Source: a bacterium
GTDB lineage: Bacteria; Armatimonadota; Zipacnadia; Zipacnadales; Zipacnadaceae
DNA length: 64,000 bases
NCBI GenBank assembly: GCA_030603495.1
Contig: JAUVXR010000003.1
Span: 1-64,000, forward strand
Direction of reading: 5' to 3'
Shown: positions 18,988-28,044 of the stretch, one piece after another
How the letters are laid out: each line of letters starts with the position of its first letter
How positions within the stretch are numbered: position 1 is the first letter of the stretch
Translations under genes and position numbers: made by a program
Notes under the pieces: generated by a model
What the model was told of the DNA's origin: nothing
Seen by the model: only the letters and a program-made list of their open reading frames with translations
Databases searched by the model: none

Positions 18988-19510
18988 TCCTCATAGTCCG
19001 GTCCGCCGGGTTTGTGAGTCTAGAGATGCCGGCTTCTTGAGCTTGGCCAGAGATAACTTCCGCTGATTTCGCCGATAGACCTTCCCTGTGCCCCCGAAAG
19101 CTCACCTGGGCGGTTGCGAGACCCGTGTGCCCGTGGCGTCGGGCACAGTTATTGACAACAAGTTGCGCTGAAGCTGCTGAGTGAAGACCGGCTTTGGCGA
19201 TAGTCGGAATTGGGTACGAGCACGTGCCCCGTTTGCGTTTATTGGGGGCTATCTGAGGGGGATTTTGCGAGCACAGCAGCGCTTTAGGTTGTTTTTTGAC
19301 GCGAATATGGGGTATAATACCAGTCAATAGAATATTGAGCTGTAGATTGGCTGCCCACTCTAACAATCGCAGCAATCGCCGAAGTATGCCAATGATACAG
19401 TAATCTATCGCAGACAGGCAGCAGGAGCGAGCCGGCGATAGGCCGGAGCGGCCTGCTTCCTAAGGTACGAAGAACCAGCAGAAAAAGCCGCACAAAAGGA
19501 GGCAGCAGTT

Positions 19511-20530
19511 ATGCAGCCAAGACTAGGCGTATTTGTACTGGCGACCTTTGCCCTGTTGGTCGCCAGTAGCCCCGCTTTTGCCCCACCTCCCCCACCCGGA
19601 GCAACGCTTAGTGCCTACGCCGCACCTCACTTGTTCGCCTTACCTGGCGCTACTACTACGCGCTTGTTCGGTATGGGTGGATTTGTGACCTGTGTGAAGG
19701 ACGCCGGCTTCGCTAACCCCGCCTATGCTGGCACGCTGGCAACCCACTATGGCGTTGGTCGCCATTCGCTTACAGATTTCGGCGGCGGGCTGGACCTTGA
19801 GGGTATGCAGTTGTCGTTAGCTTGGCCGCTACGCCCCGATGAGACTGGCCTTCAGGTCACCTACTTCGATCTGGATAGTAAGCGCGGTTCGATCAATTTC
19901 GGCGGACAGTCTCTGCTAGCGACATTCAAAGAGCAGGATGTGGCCCTACATTACGGCCATCGGCTCAGTGAGATGTGGATAGTGGGCCTGGGTGTGGGGC
20001 CGAAGATGGACACCGAAAGCGACATTTACAATCCGCTGCCTTTGGTCCCCTTGCTTCATCTAGAGAGCAAGGCCGACATTGGCTTCCGCCTGGGCACTTT
20101 GTATCAGATGGCCGAAACCGGCTGGGTCGGCTTCGTTTACGACCGCTACGATGAGGACGTAAGCGGCTCCGGCTCGCTGTTGGGTGGTTCAGCATCTGGC
20201 TCGTTCAAATCCGAGGAGATCGCCCTCGGTGTATCTCGGCAGGTGTCGGATAAGGTGCTAGCCGCCATTGAATGGCAACAGATGACTACCGAGGGCATGG
20301 GGCAGAAGATCGGTGAGTCCGGGTTCCGCTTCGGCGCCGAAGTCCAGATGGCTGAAGACTGGACATTGCGGGGCGGCTGGAACGACGGTGCCTTGTCGCT
20401 CGGTGCCGGTTGGGTCGGGGAGAAATGGTCGTTACAGTACGCATATGTCAACGACTGGAACGACGATGCGATAGGCGCCAGCCTGGGCGGATCCAACACG
20501 CACCAGCTTGGCCTCAGATGTCAGTGGTAG
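19511..20530 (+). CDS. Predicted outer-membrane beta-barrel protein
   Basis: Signal peptide; alternating amphipathic strands; terminal aromatic residue (LGLRCQW); AAAGGAGG RBS. Confidence 0.65.
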   Translation: MQPRLGVFVLATFALLVASSPAFAPPPPPGATLSAYAAPHLFALPGATTTRLFGMGGFVTCVKDAGFANPAYAGTLATHYGVGRHSLTDFGGGLDLEGMQLSLAWPLRPDETGLQVTYFDLDSKRGSINFGGQSLLATFKEQDVALHYGHRLSEMWIVGLGVGPKMDTESDIYNPLPLVPLLHLESKADIGFRLGTLYQMAETGWVGFVYDRYDEDVSGSGSLLGGSASGSFKSEEIALGVSRQVSDKVLAAIEWQQMTTEGMGQKIGESGFRFGAEVQMAEDWTLRGGWNDGALSLGAGWVGEKWSLQYAYVNDWNDDAIGASLGGSNTHQLGLRCQW

Positions 20531-20609
20531 TTAATGGTTACAGCCCGTTCGTCTGCTTGCGACGACGGGACACCAGTCTGTTTTCACTCACTTGAGAGGC
20601 GAGTGCGAT

Positions 20610-21881
20610 ATGGCTTGGTTACCCGACAACCCTCGTCGGAGGGTTGTTATTACGGGGCTGGGTGTTGTCGCTCCGAATGGCATCGGTAAGGACTCCTGGT
20701 GGCAGGCCATTGTCGAGGGCCGGTCTGGTATAGACTGGATAACCTCCTTCGACACTTCGGGTCTGTACTGCCGCATAGCTGGCCAGGTCAAGGATTTCGT
20801 TGCTGAGGATTTTATGAGCAAGCGCAGCGCGCGGATGGCCGGCCGTTTTGCGCACTTTGCGGTGGCCGCCAGTCGCTTGGCTACAGAGGATGCTGGTCTG
20901 GAACTGAACGGAATTGATCCGTTCCGGACGGGGGCAGCTTTCGGGACCAGCCTGGCCGGGGTAGGTAACATTTCCGATGATATGTACCATCGGTTCGAAA
21001 CCGAGGGGGCCGACGGATTGGTGCCCTCGATGGCCACGGAGATGGCAGCGCATGCGGCCACCAGTCGTGTCTTCATTGAGCTGGGTCTGAAGGGGCCTAA
21101 CGCCACCTCGGGGACTGGCTGCGTGGCCAGCCTTGACTCGATTGCCGTTGGCTGCGACGCGCTGCGTTCGGGCCAAGCGGAGGTGATGATCGCCGGCGGC
21201 ACGGAGGCATGTATCAGCAAGGGAGTTATGACGCTGTTGTGCAAACAAAGGGTCTTGACTCACCACAACAGCCATCCGGCGCAGGCCTCGCGCCCCTTCG
21301 ACTATACGCGCGACGGACTGGTACTCAGTGAAGGGAGCGGTGCAGTAGTGCTGGAGACGCTGGAGCATGCCCGGGAGCGCGGCGCGAACATCTATGCTGA
21401 GGTCCGGGGATATGGCTCTACGACGGAGGCCAAGCGCATGATTGCTGCACAGGCATCTGGCGAGGAGCTAGCCCGCGCCTTTGAGGCAGCTCTGCTTTGC
21501 GGCAAGGTCGGACCCGAGCAGATAGACTACATCTGCGCTCATGGTATCGGTACCCGCGAGTACGACATCGCTGATACCAATGCCATCAAGAAGGTATTGG
21601 GCCAGAGGGCCTACAACGTGCCGGTCAGCTCAATAAAGTCCAGTACCGGTCAGGCCTTCGCCGCCGGGGGAGCGTTCCAGGTCGTCAGCGCGTGCATGAC
21701 GCTGGCTACGGGTATGATTCCGCCGACGATAAACTACCGGGTCCCTGATCCGGCCTGCGACCTCGATTACGTCCCCAATCAGGCGCGGCGGGCCCGGGTT
21801 GATATGGTAATGACTAATTCGCACAGTTTCGGGGGCAGCCACGCCGCGTTGATACTGGGTAGATGCACAAACGGAATCTGA
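20610..21881 (+). CDS. Beta-ketoacyl-ACP synthase II-like (FabF family), atypical active site
   Basis: RRVVITGLGVVAPNGIG; GTGCVASLDS (Cys); AHGIGT (His); SSIKSSTGQAFAAGG (Gln at usual His). Confidence 0.88.
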   Translation: MAWLPDNPRRRVVITGLGVVAPNGIGKDSWWQAIVEGRSGIDWITSFDTSGLYCRIAGQVKDFVAEDFMSKRSARMAGRFAHFAVAASRLATEDAGLELNGIDPFRTGAAFGTSLAGVGNISDDMYHRFETEGADGLVPSMATEMAAHAATSRVFIELGLKGPNATSGTGCVASLDSIAVGCDALRSGQAEVMIAGGTEACISKGVMTLLCKQRVLTHHNSHPAQASRPFDYTRDGLVLSEGSGAVVLETLEHARERGANIYAEVRGYGSTTEAKRMIAAQASGEELARAFEAALLCGKVGPEQIDYICAHGIGTREYDIADTNAIKKVLGQRAYNVPVSSIKSSTGQAFAAGGAFQVVSACMTLATGMIPPTINYRVPDPACDLDYVPNQARRARVDMVMTNSHSFGGSHAALILGRCTNGI

Positions 21882-21903
21882 TTGCTCGGAGGCAGTAGCC
21901 TAA

Positions 21904-24384
21904 GTGGACCGTGTGGTTCTGCTCATAATATCGGTTCTTCCGTTGGGCCTGGGTCTGGTTGTGTACCGGCGCACGCCTGACCGGGTCTGGAACAAGCTGT
22001 ATGCGGTTCATGCTGTTGCGGTCAGCATCTGGATCTTCGTCAACTATATGATTCAGTCAGCCGATTCGGTGGCAGCCGCCGAGTTCTGGGTCCGATTTGC
22101 CCACATTCCCGCGGCGGTCGTAATCTCCATGTGCATTGACTTTGCCTGGGCTTTCCCCGAGCGCATTGATTTCGCTCCCCGGCCGCGGCGGGTCGTCTTA
22201 TATACTGTCGGACTGCTCTTCTCTATGGTTGGCTTTAGCCCCGATCTGTATTCGAGCATCGAGCTGATCCGGGGCACAGTAATAGTCCACTTCGGTTGGC
22301 CCTATGTAGCCTTCGGTGCTTTCACTGTTTTTGGCTTGGTAGGTGCTGACTTAATTCTGCTGCGCAAGAGGACCGAGCTAACCGGTCTGCAGCGCATGCA
22401 GGTTGACTACGTCCTGCTTGGGTGGCTGGCCACACAGGGCCTCGCAATCCTCACCATGGTCCTCTTGCCGGTGATGTGGAAGAATAGTGACTTCATGAGG
22501 TGGGGTTCCGCCTCGTACGTCTTTGTCATCCTGGCGATGGCCTATGCCGTCGGTGTGGAGCGCATCCTCGACTTGCGTGTGGTGGCCCGGCGGAGCTTTG
22601 CCTATCTGCTGGTTGCAGCGATGGGGGCCTGGGTCGTCTTGTTCCTGCTGGCGCTAGCCAATCGGCTTCTGGGGATCGAGGTGCCGATGGACTTTGCCCT
22701 GCTGTGCTTGGTGACCGGAATAGGGGTGGGCATTCTGGTCGTGCCCCTGCACCGTTCAGCCAGCACGGCAATGGAACGGACCTTCTCCAGCGAAGAGCAC
22801 CTGCAGCTTCTTTACGACAGGAACTGTGCGGCGATTCTGCGGACTCTAGACACCGATGGGTTGCTGGAGCTTTCCGCCGATTCGATATTCGATATGCTGC
22901 GCTCCACCAGTGTGAGTGTCTTCGTGCGTGCGGAAGCCACGGGTAACTATGTATATAGAGCCGGCCGGTTGGCCGAGGGGCAGCAAAGCGCACCCGATGA
23001 CGGCCCCACGCTCTCGAAGGATCACATTGTGGTTCAGGGCGTAGCTGAGACACCGGATATAGTTATTCGCGACGACGTATTCCGCTTTCGCTCCTTGCAG
23101 CAAGCGAAGCCGCTGGCTGAAGCTATGTCCAGTTTGGATTGCGAGATGATCGCCCCTCTGAGATGGGAAGATGAGCTGGTCGGTTTTATCTGCATCGGCC
23201 CCAAGCTGTCTGGAGAGATGTACCAGCCGGAAGAGATCAAGCTCTTGCACAGCATGATGCCCTTGATATCCCTCGCTTTGCGGAATGCCAACCTGTACGC
23301 GGAGATGGTCGGTATGAAAGAGTACAGTGAGGCTATCCTGCGAGAGATGGAGAGCGGCGTGATCGTAGTTGACGCCGATGAGCGTATCTTCCTGTACAAC
23401 TCAGCGGCAGAGCGGATCATTGGCCTGAAGCGCCTCGAAGTACTCGGCAAAGGGTTGGAGATATTGCCACCAGGTATTGCCCAGTGCCTGCGGCAAGCGG
23501 TCGAGCACGGCGAAGTCCGCACCGGAGATAGGCTCGCGCTGCGCCGCTCGGGGCAGGAGCCTGTCTCGGTGGCCTGTAGCACTTCAGCCCTGACCAGCGC
23601 ACCGGGGCAAGGCGGCGGAGCCGTGGCGGTGATCAATGATCTCACGGTAATTGAGCAGCTAGAACATGAGCGTCAGGAGGCCGAACGGCTGGGGCTTATA
23701 CGCGTTCTCACCGCCGGTATGGCGCATGAAATTCGCAATCCACTGGTGGCGATCCGTACGTTTGCCGAGCTGCTGCCGACCCGGTTGGATGACGAGGAGT
23801 TCTGCTCCACGTTCCAGGCCACTGCTACCGAGGAGATCGAGCGGATTGATCAACTGGTTGGACAACTCCTGATGCTCTCTAAGCCGGCGAGCGCCGTCGC
23901 CGAAGCGATTGATGTCAACAATGTCTGCCAGGCGGTGGTGCGTTCGGCCTCGGCTCAGGCAGAGTCACGGCAAGTGACACTAAGCGCGCAACCGGGGGAC
24001 ATCTCGCAGCAGCCAACTGGCGACGAAGGGCGTCTGCACCAGGCGGTCGTCAATCTGGTCAACAATGCCCTCGAGGCCGAGCCGCAGGGCGGTCGCGTCG
24101 AAGTAATCACCGAGGAAGTCCCAGATGTGGGTGGTAATGGCCGGGTTCTGATCCGGATTTACAATTCTAGCAGTCACATTCCTTCGGAAAAAGTTGACGA
24201 AATCTTCAAACCGTTCTATACTGAGAAGGCGCAGGGCACCGGATTGGGGCTGGCTATATGCCAGACCATTATCGAGGAGCACGGCGGGACGATATCGGTC
24301 CGGTCTGAACCGGGTCAGGGGACGGAGTTCATTGTCGAACTGCCCGTACAGACCAGTGGCCGGTTGGTCAAGGTAAAAGCGTGA
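21904..24384 (+). CDS. Membrane sensor histidine kinase (N-terminal TM, GAF, PAS, HisKA, HATPase)
   Basis: H-box GMAHEIRNPLVAIRTFAELL; N-box AVVNLVNNALE; GTGLGLAICQTI. Confidence 0.9.
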   Translation: MDRVVLLIISVLPLGLGLVVYRRTPDRVWNKLYAVHAVAVSIWIFVNYMIQSADSVAAAEFWVRFAHIPAAVVISMCIDFAWAFPERIDFAPRPRRVVLYTVGLLFSMVGFSPDLYSSIELIRGTVIVHFGWPYVAFGAFTVFGLVGADLILLRKRTELTGLQRMQVDYVLLGWLATQGLAILTMVLLPVMWKNSDFMRWGSASYVFVILAMAYAVGVERILDLRVVARRSFAYLLVAAMGAWVVLFLLALANRLLGIEVPMDFALLCLVTGIGVGILVVPLHRSASTAMERTFSSEEHLQLLYDRNCAAILRTLDTDGLLELSADSIFDMLRSTSVSVFVRAEATGNYVYRAGRLAEGQQSAPDDGPTLSKDHIVVQGVAETPDIVIRDDVFRFRSLQQAKPLAEAMSSLDCEMIAPLRWEDELVGFICIGPKLSGEMYQPEEIKLLHSMMPLISLALRNANLYAEMVGMKEYSEAILREMESGVIVVDADERIFLYNSAAERIIGLKRLEVLGKGLEILPPGIAQCLRQAVEHGEVRTGDRLALRRSGQEPVSVACSTSALTSAPGQGGGAVAVINDLTVIEQLEHERQEAERLGLIRVLTAGMAHEIRNPLVAIRTFAELLPTRLDDEEFCSTFQATATEEIERIDQLVGQLLMLSKPASAVAEAIDVNNVCQAVVRSASAQAESRQVTLSAQPGDISQQPTGDEGRLHQAVVNLVNNALEAEPQGGRVEVITEEVPDVGGNGRVLIRIYNSSSHIPSEKVDEIFKPFYTEKAQGTGLGLAICQTIIEEHGGTISVRSEPGQGTEFIVELPVQTSGRLVKVKA

Positions 24385-24388
24385 TAAG

Positions 24389-26383
24389 ATGATCGTTGCG
24401 CTGGCTGCTAATCTGAGCCAATACTGGGAAGAACAGGTCCGGGTTTACTTGGCGGATCAGGCGGTAATGCTCAGCCCGGAGGCTGGTGACCTGTCTGAGT
24501 TTGTCCGCGCGGTTCGGGTTTCGCTGATTGTCTTTGGGATGGAAGCGCTGACCGAGCAAGCAGTAGAGCAGCACCGGCAACTCCGACAAGAGGCACCGCG
24601 GGCTGTTTTTGTCTGCCTGGCTCCCCGCCGAGTCATCGAGCAGATTCGCACCGAGAATCTACTTGTCCCCGACTTTTGGTTGCGGCCCGAGGACGGCCCA
24701 GCGGACCTCGCCGAGGTACTGCGGCGGGCAGTTACCCAGGCTGAGCTGGCGGCCAGGGTCGCTCCGGCCCCTGTCGTGGGGCCGAGTCGTTCCCCGTCTA
24801 CTACAATATCCGCGCCGGAAGATTCTGTGCCGGCCAGCAAGGCCTTCGAGCGGCTTATGGCCGGGCTCACCGGCGGACTCAGCGAGCAGCGGCTGCTGAG
24901 CACGTACCTCGATGCTGTCGCCGAGTTTGTGCGCTCTGGTAGCTATTGCCTGCTGTGGTGGGAGGAGGGTGAGGACCGCTATGCAGTCTACCAGGCTCAC
25001 GGGCTGCGTCCTGAGATAGTATCGGACGGGCGGTTGCAGGGAACCGACGCCCTACCCACCTGGTACCGGCGCAACCGCCGGGTCCTGACCCGGGAGGAAC
25101 TGGCGGGATGGTCCGATGTGCAGACCGCCAGCGAACTGGCTCGGGAAATGGAGTTCTTCTCCGGCGACGTAGTTGTGCCTCTGATGGTGCACGGCCAGCT
25201 CGCCGGGCTGTTGATACTTGGTGAGCAGGTGATTGGCAGCCCGTACTCGCCGGCCCAACTGGAGACGCTGTTCTTGCTGTCTAACTATGTGGTGTTGGCT
25301 CTCGAAGAACTCGAACTCACCCAGCAGTTGCGCCGGAGCAAGGCCTATATCGAGCGGATTGTGCTCAATATGAGCACTGGCGTTATCACCATTGGTGTAG
25401 ACCAGCGTATTAGCGTCTGTAATCCGTATGCCGCTGAGGTACTGGGGATCGAGCGGTCCCAGATCGAGGGTGCCGACCTGCGGGCGCTACCCTCGCCTCT
25501 GGGCGACTATCTATACGCCGCGCTGACCGTGCCCGAAGAGGCGATCACCGGCCAGGAAGTCACGATATGGCAGGGCAAGCTGACGTTGCGGGTAAGCACT
25601 TCGGCTCTGGTGGATGACGATGGTACACCGCTCGGCGCCGTGCTGCTGATGGAGGACCTGACCGCTGAAGTAAACCTGGCCAAGGAGCGGCATCGGGGAG
25701 AGCGGCTGAAGATCCTCACTGGCCTCGTCGGCCACCTGGTGCACGAGATCAGAACCCCGCTCACCGCTATCCGCACCTACGCCGAGCTAATGGGTGATGC
25801 TGAGAGCGACGGCGATCTGGCTGAATTCTGGAAGAACACTGTTACCCCCGAGATTCAGAGACTTGACGAGCTGGCCCGTGATCTGGTGCGTGTCGTCCAG
25901 CAGCCGGAACCTGAGTTTGAGGTCGCGCAGATTGACAAGCTGGTGGGCGAGGCCCTGGACAAGCTGCGCGGGACCCGCGACATTCACGAATCGCTCGTCA
26001 AGCTGGGCGTAGGCGAAGCCATCCCGCGTGTGGTCGTGGAGCCCCAGACGATGGTGGACGCCATCTTCTACCTCCTCCGCTACCTATATGGTCCCGGGGG
26101 AATGCCCGTAGATATTGATATCGCTGCCTCGCCGACTGATGACGGCGAGAGTGTCTTGGTAAAGATGTCACGAGCTATCGGCTCGGAGAAGGGACTGTCC
26201 CCTGAAGATCTGTTTGATCCCGTCGCTGCCCTGCAGCGCCAGCAAGCTGACCTCGGGCCGGCTATCAGCCGCAAGATCATCGAAAACCAGCAGGGCCGGG
26301 TCGAGGCCCACTGCGAGGACGACAAACTCGAAATACGGGTCGTCCTGCCGGCGGCCGCAATTCATCGAACTGTGGCACCGTAG
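24389..26383 (+). CDS. GAF-PAS-HisKA protein with degenerate receiver-like N-terminus and degenerate ATPase domain
   Basis: H-box GHLVHEIRTPLTAIRTYAEL intact; no N-box, DxGxG or GxGLGL recognisable downstream. Confidence 0.8.
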   Translation: MIVALAANLSQYWEEQVRVYLADQAVMLSPEAGDLSEFVRAVRVSLIVFGMEALTEQAVEQHRQLRQEAPRAVFVCLAPRRVIEQIRTENLLVPDFWLRPEDGPADLAEVLRRAVTQAELAARVAPAPVVGPSRSPSTTISAPEDSVPASKAFERLMAGLTGGLSEQRLLSTYLDAVAEFVRSGSYCLLWWEEGEDRYAVYQAHGLRPEIVSDGRLQGTDALPTWYRRNRRVLTREELAGWSDVQTASELAREMEFFSGDVVVPLMVHGQLAGLLILGEQVIGSPYSPAQLETLFLLSNYVVLALEELELTQQLRRSKAYIERIVLNMSTGVITIGVDQRISVCNPYAAEVLGIERSQIEGADLRALPSPLGDYLYAALTVPEEAITGQEVTIWQGKLTLRVSTSALVDDDGTPLGAVLLMEDLTAEVNLAKERHRGERLKILTGLVGHLVHEIRTPLTAIRTYAELMGDAESDGDLAEFWKNTVTPEIQRLDELARDLVRVVQQPEPEFEVAQIDKLVGEALDKLRGTRDIHESLVKLGVGEAIPRVVVEPQTMVDAIFYLLRYLYGPGGMPVDIDIAASPTDDGESVLVKMSRAIGSEKGLSPEDLFDPVAALQRQQADLGPAISRKIIENQQGRVEAHCEDDKLEIRVVLPAAAIHRTVAP

Positions 26384-26395
26384 GAGGTAACGCAG

Positions 26396-28036
26396 ATGGC
26401 TGTCGCTGATATCGTGGTAATTGATGACGAATCGGGACCACGCGATTCCCTGCGGATGATCCTCAAAGATCATCACGAGGTCCGCACTGCTGCCAGCGGG
26501 CCGGAGGGCCTGGAGCAAATTCGTGAGCACGCGCCCGACCTGGTCTTCCTCGACATTAGGATGCCGGGCATGGACGGCGTCGAAGTGATGCGGCACATCA
26601 AGAACCTGGACGCGGACATCGAGGTGGCGATAATCACTGCATATGCTGCAGTCGAGAGTGCCCAGGAAGCGGTGCGCTATGGTGCGCTGGATTATCTGAC
26701 CAAGCCCTTTGGTGTCAAGGACGTAGAAGATGTCGTGGCGCGCGCCCTCCAGCGCCGACAGGAGCGCGTCGAGCAGGAGGCGATGCTGGCGGAGCTTCGG
26801 CAGATTAGTGAAATGTTGTCGGGCAGACTCGGCGAGTTGGCTCAGCAGCCGCCAGACGCCGATCAGACCACACTATCGCAGCAGTTGACCTCGGCCCATA
26901 CCTCCATAGAAGACCAACTAAGCAATGTTGGCCGACTCAGTGCAATTGGCGAAATAGCCGCGGAGGTAGCGCACGACGTCAACAACTTCCTCTCGGCTAT
27001 GCTGCTAAGGATTGAAGTATTGTTGATGAAGACGCAGGATCACGATCAGGTATCGGCTGAGGACATAGTCGAGGCACTGCGCGACATGGAACGGGCCACT
27101 CGGGACAGTGTGCAGACGGTGGAACGCATCGCCAGCTTTGCCAAGTCTGATCCGTTCGAGCCCAACGAGCAGGTGGGGGTAAATGAAATCCTGAGAACTG
27201 CGGCAGGTCTCAGCCTCGGCCGCGCGCGAGGGCACAGTGATCAGCAGATCGTCTGGGAGCTACAAGATGTGCCTGATGTCGTCGGCAATGCCACGGCCCT
27301 CCGCACGGTCTTCGTCAACCTGTTTATCAACGCCTGGCACGCGATGGAGGGTACCGGCGAGATCCGGGTACGCACCCGTTACGATAGCCTCAGCGCAGTA
27401 GTCGTCGAGTTGAGCGATACTGGCTTAGGCATCCCCCCTGAGATTATGGATAGTATTACCCAGCCTTTCTTTACCACCAAGGAAGAAGGCACTGGGCTGG
27501 GCTTAAGCATTGCCAAGAGGGTCATTGAGCGCCACGGCGGCAGTGTACTCCTCGAAAGCGCACTCGGTGCGGGCACCACTGTCACTGTGTCTCTGCCGGT
27601 GGAGGGGCTGGCGCCAGCGCCGGACGATTCACGGGTGGGTCCCGACATCCTGCTGATTGACGATGACGAAGCGGTCATCCACTCACTGCGCAGCTTCTTC
27701 CAGGCCCACGGCTGGGCCGTCAGCGCGGCGACATCTGGGGTGGCTGGACTTGGCCAGTTCGAGGAAAGCTTGAAGACGCACCAGCGCCCCCCCCAGGTCG
27801 TGGTAATTGATCTGCGCATGTCCGACCTGAGTGGGACGGAGCTGGCCCAGCGCATCAAGCAGCTTGCGCCCGACACGCATACCGTACTGCTAAGTGGCTA
27901 CCTGGACGATGAGCCGGAAGCGGTCATCTCTCCGGATTTCGACGCCGTAATGAGCAAGCCCGTCGATCCGGATAAGCTGCTCGCGCACATAGCCAAGGTA
28001 GCGACCCCCGACCGTTCTGTCTCTTCCTTGGCCTGA
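26396..28036 (+). CDS. Hybrid protein REC-HisKA-HATPase-REC
   Basis: VIDDESGPRDSL...FLDIRMPGMDG; AHDVNNFL H-box; DTGLGI, GTGLGLSIA; second REC LLIDDDEAVIHSL...VIDLRMSDLSG...SKPVD. Confidence 0.9.
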   Translation: MAVADIVVIDDESGPRDSLRMILKDHHEVRTAASGPEGLEQIREHAPDLVFLDIRMPGMDGVEVMRHIKNLDADIEVAIITAYAAVESAQEAVRYGALDYLTKPFGVKDVEDVVARALQRRQERVEQEAMLAELRQISEMLSGRLGELAQQPPDADQTTLSQQLTSAHTSIEDQLSNVGRLSAIGEIAAEVAHDVNNFLSAMLLRIEVLLMKTQDHDQVSAEDIVEALRDMERATRDSVQTVERIASFAKSDPFEPNEQVGVNEILRTAAGLSLGRARGHSDQQIVWELQDVPDVVGNATALRTVFVNLFINAWHAMEGTGEIRVRTRYDSLSAVVVELSDTGLGIPPEIMDSITQPFFTTKEEGTGLGLSIAKRVIERHGGSVLLESALGAGTTVTVSLPVEGLAPAPDDSRVGPDILLIDDDEAVIHSLRSFFQAHGWAVSAATSGVAGLGQFEESLKTHQRPPQVVVIDLRMSDLSGTELAQRIKQLAPDTHTVLLSGYLDDEPEAVISPDFDAVMSKPVDPDKLLAHIAKVATPDRSVSSLA

Positions 28037-28044
28037 CGGCTTGC

